From contig NZ_FOLP01000001.1 of assembly GCF_900112425.1 (NCBI RefSeq), forward strand, positions 1,216,082 through 1,280,081: a stretch of 64,000 nucleotides of DNA. Reading direction: 5' to 3'. Positions 59,886 to 64,000 of this stretch are shown one piece after another (the stretch's first letter is position 1; the number at the start of each line of letters is the position of its first letter). The notes beneath the pieces are model-generated. The model ran no database searches. It saw only the letters and a program-made list of their open reading frames with translations, and had not been told where the DNA came from. The position numbers and the translations under genes are program-made. This stretch comes from Variovorax sp. OK212. GTDB lineage: Bacteria > Pseudomonadota > Gammaproteobacteria > Burkholderiales > Burkholderiaceae_C.

Positions 59886-60566
59886 TCAGGCGGGGCCAGC
59901 AGGGAAGATACCCGACATGCCGATGAACCCGTGCAGATGCCGGAAATCCCAGACCCAGTTTCGCAGTGCGGGAAATTCGTCCAGCGAAATGCCGCCTTCG
60001 CCGGCCAGCGCGACATAGGGGAAGCAGGCGAGGTCGGCAATGGTCGGCTCGGGCGCCGAGGCCAGCCAACGCAGGCCCTGGCCGGCCTGCTCCGCGAGGT
60101 GGTCGTCGAGCACGCGGAACACCGCGCGCGCGCCGGCCCGGCAGGCCTCGATGTCGAGGTGGTGGTAGCCCAGCGCGTCGTGGAGCCGCGCGGCCGAGGC
60201 GGTGCGGGTGATCTCGTCGGCGGTGGCCAGCCACACCGTGACCTGGCCGCGCAGCTTCGGGTCGGCGGGGTACCAGTGGCCTTGCGGGCCTTGCGGGCCT
60301 TGCTGGCCAGGTGGGCTGGGTGGGCCGTAGCGGCTCGCCAGGTAGACCAGGATGGCCTGCGCGTCGCGCAACACGAAGCCGTCGTCGTCGATCACCGGGA
60401 GCTGGCCCAGCGGGTTGACGTTCGCCAGGAACGCGGCCGACCTGTGGGCGCGTCCCGGGAAGAAGTCGACGGGCACGGTCTGGTACGGCAAGCCGAGCCA
60501 TGCCAGCATCTGCCGCACCTTGAAGCAATTGCCCGACAGCGGATAGTCGTAGAGCTTCATCGTCAT
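59886..60566 (-). CDS. GST-like protein partnering the split Rieske oxygenase
   Basis: A 226-aa glutathione-S-transferase-fold protein: [34 protein letters not shown] and the cis-Pro strand [28 protein letters not shown]; the C-terminal helices include [18 protein letters not shown]. Between the two domains sits a Gly-Pro-Gln-rich insert ([16 protein letters not shown]), which is odd for a GST. Its start overlaps the catalytic oxygenase gene by four bases. In the caffeine N7-demethylase system the GST-like NdmE binds the cluster-less NdmC; by position and fold this gene is a candidate equivalent. Glutathione activity is not certain. Confidence 0.85.
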   Translation of the reverse strand: MTMKLYDYPLSGNCFKVRQMLAWLGLPYQTVPVDFFPGRAHRSAAFLANVNPLGQLPVIDDDGFVLRDAQAILVYLASRYGPPSPPGQQGPQGPQGHWYPADPKLRGQVTVWLATADEITRTASAARLHDALGYHHLDIEACRAGARAVFRVLDDHLAEQAGQGLRWLASAPEPTIADLACFPYVALAGEGGISLDEFPALRNWVWDFRHLHGFIGMSGIFPAGPA

Positions 60567-61423
60567 GCCGCGGCCCTCACGCCGAAGCGCATGCCGCGTT
60601 CGCGCAGCCAGCGCCGGTAGGTGACCGACGAGGTGTCGCCGCGCGTCGGCGTCTCGGCGCGGCCTTCGAGCGGCATGCGCTTGAAGGCGTGGTTCTCCAG
60701 GATGGGTTTGTCCTGCCCGAAGATGGTGTGCTGGAAGGCGATGAGCTCGGCGTCGGTGGAGTCGTCGTCGTAGCAGGCCAGCAGCGTGTGGGCGATCACG
60801 TGTTCTTCGTCCACGGGCTGCAGGAAGAGGCCGATGGCGTCGAGTTCGCCCGCGCGAAAGCTCGACTTGTAGAGCATGGCCGAGAAGGGCTGCATCACGC
60901 GGTACTTGTAGAGCACCTCGCTGCCCGAGTCGTGCGCGGCCGAGGCGCGCGGCTGCCAGAAGCGGCAGTCGGTGGCCCAGATCTCGCCTGTGGCCGGCTC
61001 GACCTGCACCTGGTACTGCGCAACCTCGGTGTGCGGCACCTTGCCGAGGTAGTCGGCATGCACGAAGGGGAAGTGCGCCATGTCGAGAAAGTTCTCGATC
61101 ACGCGCAGGCCCGACACGGCCACGCCGATGCCGCCGCAGTCAATGGTGCGCCGGCCGGGCTCGCTGTACTCGGGGAAGTCGAACAGCGGGCGGGCGGGGC
61201 GGCCGCTGGGGCAGGCCCAGAGGTAGCCGTAGCGGGACTGCACGGTGAGCGGTTGATCGCCCAGGCTGCCATGCGGTGCGCCGTCGGCATCGGTCCAGAG
61301 CTGCACGGTTTCGCCGAGCAGGCGGGTGGTGCGCGGTGCGGACGCGGACGCGGGCACGGGCGTGGCCGGGCCGATGACGAGCCAGTCGTCCAGCATGTTG
61401 GGGTCGTCGGTGACGAAGGGCAT
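60563..61423 (-). CDS. Cluster-less Rieske-oxygenase catalytic subunit (VanA-type C-terminal domain)
   Basis: A 286-aa protein that looks like a VanA-group O-/N-demethylase minus its [2Fe-2S] cluster. The mononuclear iron site is intact: N111-xx-D114-xx-H117-xxxx-H122 (ENFLDMAHFPFVH), with Asp238 (GQDKPILE) and the RRWL C-terminal motif of the group. In the N-terminal part the strands LLGETVQLWTDADG and RYGYLWACPSG, which flank the cluster loops in normal members, remain, but CxH and CxxH are absent, as if the loops had been deleted. It is 10 bp after the Rieske-protein gene and coupled to the GST-like gene. Likely monooxygenase/demethylase part. Confidence 0.85.
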   Translation of the reverse strand: MPFVTDDPNMLDDWLVIGPATPVPASASAPRTTRLLGETVQLWTDADGAPHGSLGDQPLTVQSRYGYLWACPSGRPARPLFDFPEYSEPGRRTIDCGGIGVAVSGLRVIENFLDMAHFPFVHADYLGKVPHTEVAQYQVQVEPATGEIWATDCRFWQPRASAAHDSGSEVLYKYRVMQPFSAMLYKSSFRAGELDAIGLFLQPVDEEHVIAHTLLACYDDDSTDAELIAFQHTIFGQDKPILENHAFKRMPLEGRAETPTRGDTSSVTYRRWLRERGMRFGVRAAA

Positions 61424-61432
61424 GGGGGTCTT

Positions 61433-62170
61433 TCAGCCGAGGGCTTCGATGTCGCCGCGCAGGCTGCGCGCGGCGGTGTGCAGGGCCTGCATGGCGGCGG
61501 AACCGGGGGCGGCGCCGGCCCAGAGGTGGACGAAGGCGAGGCGGGGCTGGGCGTCGAGCACCAGGGCGGCGGTGTCCACGCCGTCGAGCGGACCGCGCCA
61601 GGCGCCAGTGGCTTCACCGGCGGCCAGGCCGCGCCGGGCCAGCGTTTCGCGCACCGTGGCAGCCGGCGCGCGAACGGTCAGCGTGCGGCAGAAGTGCCAG
61701 TTGGCGGGCACGGCGCCGGCCAGTGCGGGCGGGGCCGGTGGGGCCAGTGGAGCAGGTGGAGCAGGTGGGGCAGGTGGAGAGGTCGGAGCGGGCGAGGCAG
61801 ATGGCATCTCCGGTGACAGGCGAACCCACAGCATCCCCGCGGCCTCCGCCGTTGCGAAGGTCTTCGCGCACACGTTGCGCGGCGCCTGCATGGCTGGGTG
61901 CGCCGGAATGCGCGTGCACTGTCCGCTGCCGGCCGCGTACTCCCAGCCGTGGTACGCGCAGGCCAGGCGGTTGTCGATCACCTGGCCCAGCGTGAAGCGC
62001 ACGCTGCGGTGCGGGCAGCGGTTTTCCCAGGCCTGGGCCGTGCCGTCGGCCGCGCGCCAGAGGGCGAGCTCCTGGCCTTCGGCGAAGCCGGCGACGATGT
62101 TGGCGCCGGGGCGCAGGCCGGCGCTGGGCGCCACGGGGTGCCAGGTGGCTGTGTCTTGTGTGTCGTTCAT
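61433..62170 (-). CDS. Stand-alone Rieske [2Fe-2S] protein with unknown C-terminal domain
   Basis: A 245-aa protein. Residues 1-120 form a complete Rieske domain with ligands Cys52, His54, Cys71, His74 (CPHR ... CAYHGWEY) and a PVAPSAGLRPGANIVAGFAEGQELALWRA start. A Pro/Ala-rich linker (about 122-152) follows, then about 90 residues (WHFCRTLTVRAPAATVRETL, GAWRGPLDGVDTAALVLD) that do not resemble a ring-hydroxylating domain; no second iron site or reductase domain is seen. The next gene supplies the oxygenase domain without a cluster, so the two probably act together. Divergent from a LysR gene. Confidence 0.85.
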   Translation of the reverse strand: MNDTQDTATWHPVAPSAGLRPGANIVAGFAEGQELALWRAADGTAQAWENRCPHRSVRFTLGQVIDNRLACAYHGWEYAAGSGQCTRIPAHPAMQAPRNVCAKTFATAEAAGMLWVRLSPEMPSASPAPTSPPAPPAPPAPLAPPAPPALAGAVPANWHFCRTLTVRAPAATVRETLARRGLAAGEATGAWRGPLDGVDTAALVLDAQPRLAFVHLWAGAAPGSAAMQALHTAARSLRGDIEALG

Positions 62171-62289
62171 GGATCGTGGGGGAACGTCGGGCCGCGGGGC
62201 GCAGCGCCGGTGATACCGTACCGCTTCCACCGCACCGATGAAAGCCACATGAAGAGACGCAACTTTTCATTCCTGAAACGCTGGGCGCC

Positions 62290-63261
62290 ATGAGCCGCAT
62301 CGACCTCGCCCTGGTCGAGGCCTTCGTGCTGGTCGCCACGAGCGGCAGCCTCACCCGCGCCGAAAGCCTCTCGGGCACCTCGAAGGCCACGCTGAGCCGG
62401 CAGCTCGTGCGGCTCGAGGAACTGCTGGGCGCGCAGCTGCTCATGCGCGGTTCGCGCCGCATCACGCTCACCGAGGCGGGCCGCGCCTTCTTCTCGCGCG
62501 CCGAAGGGCTGCTCGACGAAGTGACCGGCCGGCTCGAAGCCGCGAGCACCGAGATCCACGAGCTGACGACGGGTGTGTCGGGCAGCCTGTCGTTGCTGTC
62601 GGACACGCAGTTCAGCACCTCCTTCGTCTGCCACGTGGTCAAGCTGTTCCTGGAGTCGCACCCGAACGTGCGCTGCCAGCTCGACGTGGCCAACGGCTTT
62701 CACGCGGCGCGCATCGCCGACGTCGACTGCTACGTGTGCTCCGAGCCGCCCGATGCGCCGAACCTGGTGGCCAAGCTGCTGGGGCGGCTGAACTACGGGC
62801 TGTATGCGAGCCCGCAGTACCTGGCGCGCCACGGCACGCCGTCGTTGCCGCAAGAGCTGGCGCGGCACCAGTCGATCGTGATGAAGGCGCCTTCGTCGGG
62901 CGGCGCGCAGGTGCTGCTGGTGTCCGGTGCGCAGAGCTTCGCCTTTCGCCCCGAGCCGGCGTTCGAGACCAACGACCACTGGGTCATGAAGACCTTCTGC
63001 ATCGACGGCCTGGGCATCGCGCTGCTGCCTGCCTTCTTCGTCAAGCCCGAAGTGGCGCAGGGCGTGCTCGCGCCGGTGCTGCCCGCGTGGCAGCCCGAGC
63101 CGCGGCGCATCTACTGCGCCTACCAGCGCCAGCGCTACATGGGCCAGAAGCTGCGCGCCTTCGTGGACCTGATGGCGCGCTGCGTGGTGGACATCGACTC
63201 TTACAACTACTACGTCGGTTCGTCAGCGGCCAAGCGCCGCAAGACGGCCGCGAGACCATAA
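62290..63261 (+). CDS. LysR-family transcriptional regulator
   Basis: A 323-aa LysR regulator with N-terminal helix-turn-helix ([52 protein letters not shown]) and effector domain ([61 protein letters not shown]). It is divergent from the Rieske-protein gene (119-bp gap) and is thus the likely controller of the split oxygenase and the formaldehyde genes. The inducer is unknown. The C-terminal tail is Lys/Arg rich ([11 protein letters not shown]). Confidence 0.9.
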   Translation: MSRIDLALVEAFVLVATSGSLTRAESLSGTSKATLSRQLVRLEELLGAQLLMRGSRRITLTEAGRAFFSRAEGLLDEVTGRLEAASTEIHELTTGVSGSLSLLSDTQFSTSFVCHVVKLFLESHPNVRCQLDVANGFHAARIADVDCYVCSEPPDAPNLVAKLLGRLNYGLYASPQYLARHGTPSLPQELARHQSIVMKAPSSGGAQVLLVSGAQSFAFRPEPAFETNDHWVMKTFCIDGLGIALLPAFFVKPEVAQGVLAPVLPAWQPEPRRIYCAYQRQRYMGQKLRAFVDLMARCVVDIDSYNYYVGSSAAKRRKTAARP

Positions 63262-63299
63262 TTGGCGCCCCCGGCACAGACCTTCGACCCTCATCCATC

Positions 63300-63746
63300 A
63301 TGAAGAAAATCCTCGTCCTCAACGGCCCCAACCTCAACCTGCTCGGCACGCGCGAGCCCGAACAGTACGGACGCGACACGCTGGCCGACGTGGAGCGGCT
63401 TTGCAAGGAAACCGGCGCGAAGCACGGCGTCGAGATCGAATGCCGTCAGTCGAACCACGAAGGCGTGCTGGTCGACTGGATCCAGGAGGCCGGCCGCGAA
63501 GTGGCGGCGGGCAACATGCTGGGCGTGGTGATGAACCCCGGCGCCTACACGCACACCTCGATTGCGCTGCACGACGCCATCAAGGGCGCGAGCGTGCCGG
63601 TGATCGAGTTGCACATCTCGAACGTGCATGCGCGGGAAGAGTTTCGCCACCGCTCGTACATCTCGCCGGCGGCGCGCGGGATCATCGTGGGGCTGGGCGT
63701 GAAGGGCTACACGCTGGCCATCGCGGCGCTGGTTCCTTCGGCTTGA
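63300..63746 (+). CDS. aroQ: 3-dehydroquinate dehydratase, type II
   Basis: Third step of the shikimate pathway: dehydration of 3-dehydroquinate. A 148-aa type II enzyme with [25 protein letters not shown] (catalytic Tyr23 and the lid Arg), [33 protein letters not shown] and EVHISN-type [22 protein letters not shown] with the catalytic His. The start codon follows the short gap after the LysR gene on the same strand; the leader GACCCTCATCCATC has no strong ribosome site. In many betaproteobacteria accB and accC follow; here the window ends first. Confidence 0.96.
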   Translation: MKKILVLNGPNLNLLGTREPEQYGRDTLADVERLCKETGAKHGVEIECRQSNHEGVLVDWIQEAGREVAAGNMLGVVMNPGAYTHTSIALHDAIKGASVPVIELHISNVHAREEFRHRSYISPAARGIIVGLGVKGYTLAIAALVPSA

Positions 63747-63813
63747 GTTCTGGGGGCGTTTGTTCGGGGCCCGTTTGTTCAGGGCGGGTGCACAGGCCGC
63801 CGGGTACTCCCCT

Positions 63814-64000
63814 GCGCGAATGTCCCCCGGGGCTTCGCCCCTCCTCCTTTGTTTCGCTGCGGGTGGCACCCGACGCCCTGAGCACCAAGGCACGCTGCTG
63901 GTGATCCTGCGATCAACCCCGGCTCTGAAACGCTCGTGTCGATGGGGTGCCTTGCGCAGCGAAATGAAGGGGGAGGCCGCAGGCCGGAGGACATTCGCGG
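63814..64000. repeat. Large imperfect inverted repeat at window edge
   Basis: Left arm 63814-63871 (GCGCGAATGTCCCCCGGGGC, then CTTTGTTTCGCTGCGGGTGG and CACCC) pairs with the right arm 63944-64000, whose complement reads CCGCGAATGTCCTCCGGCCT, CCCCTTCATTTCGCTGCGCA and AGGCACCCC. Weaker pairing continues into the loop (GACGCCCTGAGCAC with GTGTCGATGG). It is noncoding space after aroQ. The outer limit may lie past the window. Confidence 0.7.

Noticed and set aside
61424..61432. The Rieske protein and catalytic protein as a single gene broken by a frameshift
   Set aside because: Each has its own intact ends; the catalytic protein keeps its own degenerate Rieske region and the Rieske protein has a separate C-terminal domain, so joining them would not give a normal oxygenase.

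Overview
The window is a gene-dense, high-GC chromosomal segment with no rRNA or tRNA gene, phage, insertion sequence or CRISPR array that I can see. Gene content points to a betaproteobacterium of the Comamonadaceae, probably Variovorax or a close relative: several stand-alone Bug/TctC-type periplasmic binding proteins, a cobalt nitrile hydratase, intracellular PhaZ, many LysR/MarR/IclR regulators, glutathione-based detoxification and scattered GC-rich intergenic repeats. The genus is an inference; no marker gene proves it.

Layout. 1-7.7 kb: 3' part of ntrC, a TonB_C-like lipoprotein, xth, a large membrane GGDEF/EAL protein and gdhA. 7.7-12.4 kb: App1-like phosphatase, folA and thyA in one operon, divergent from a cobalt nitrile hydratase operon (alpha, beta, accessory protein). 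12.4-12.7 kb: two tandem copies of a ~120-bp intergenic repeat. 12.7-21.2 kb: FAD-linked oxidase with a DUF2069 protein, YihY-type membrane protein, Mpo1-like protein, thioredoxin-like protein, NAD(P)-binding protein, Bug protein, hydrolase, metY and a CBS-pair protein. 21.3-24.6 kb: an adenosine-deaminase-family enzyme plus Bug protein, divergent from a LysR gene. 24.6-29 kb: acetyltransferase and universal stress protein, phaZ, a GST and an IclR regulator. 29.4-31.8 kb: Bug protein and a complete Rieske oxygenase. 31.8-36 kb: a five-gene operon of unknown purpose behind a GbsR/MarR-like regulator; the same palindrome lies in front of the regulator and of the operon. 36-45 kb: radical SAM gene with a near-perfect LexA box, hydrolase, RND efflux operon and gluconokinase. 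45-54.8 kb: MarR/thioesterase pair, gnd, AraC regulator, arsRBCH operon and small enzymes. 54.9-56.8 kb: a dehydrogenase/LysR pair. 56.8-62.3 kb: a run of six same-strand genes divergent from a LysR gene. 63.3 kb: aroQ, then a large imperfect inverted repeat at the window edge.

The most striking system is 56.8-62.3 kb. A 245-aa protein carries an intact Rieske [2Fe-2S] motif, and the next gene encodes a VanA-type catalytic domain with an intact mononuclear iron site but with the cluster-binding part of its own Rieske domain deleted. A GST-like protein follows with a 4-nt overlap, then the complete glutathione-dependent formaldehyde route (frmA, an alpha/beta hydrolase, fghA). This resembles the NdmC/NdmE arrangement of bacterial caffeine N7-demethylation (cluster-less oxygenase plus GST-like partner), but here the Rieske domain comes from a small dedicated protein and no reductase is encoded nearby. 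I propose a split Rieske demethylase whose formaldehyde product is removed by the genes next to it. The substrate is unknown.
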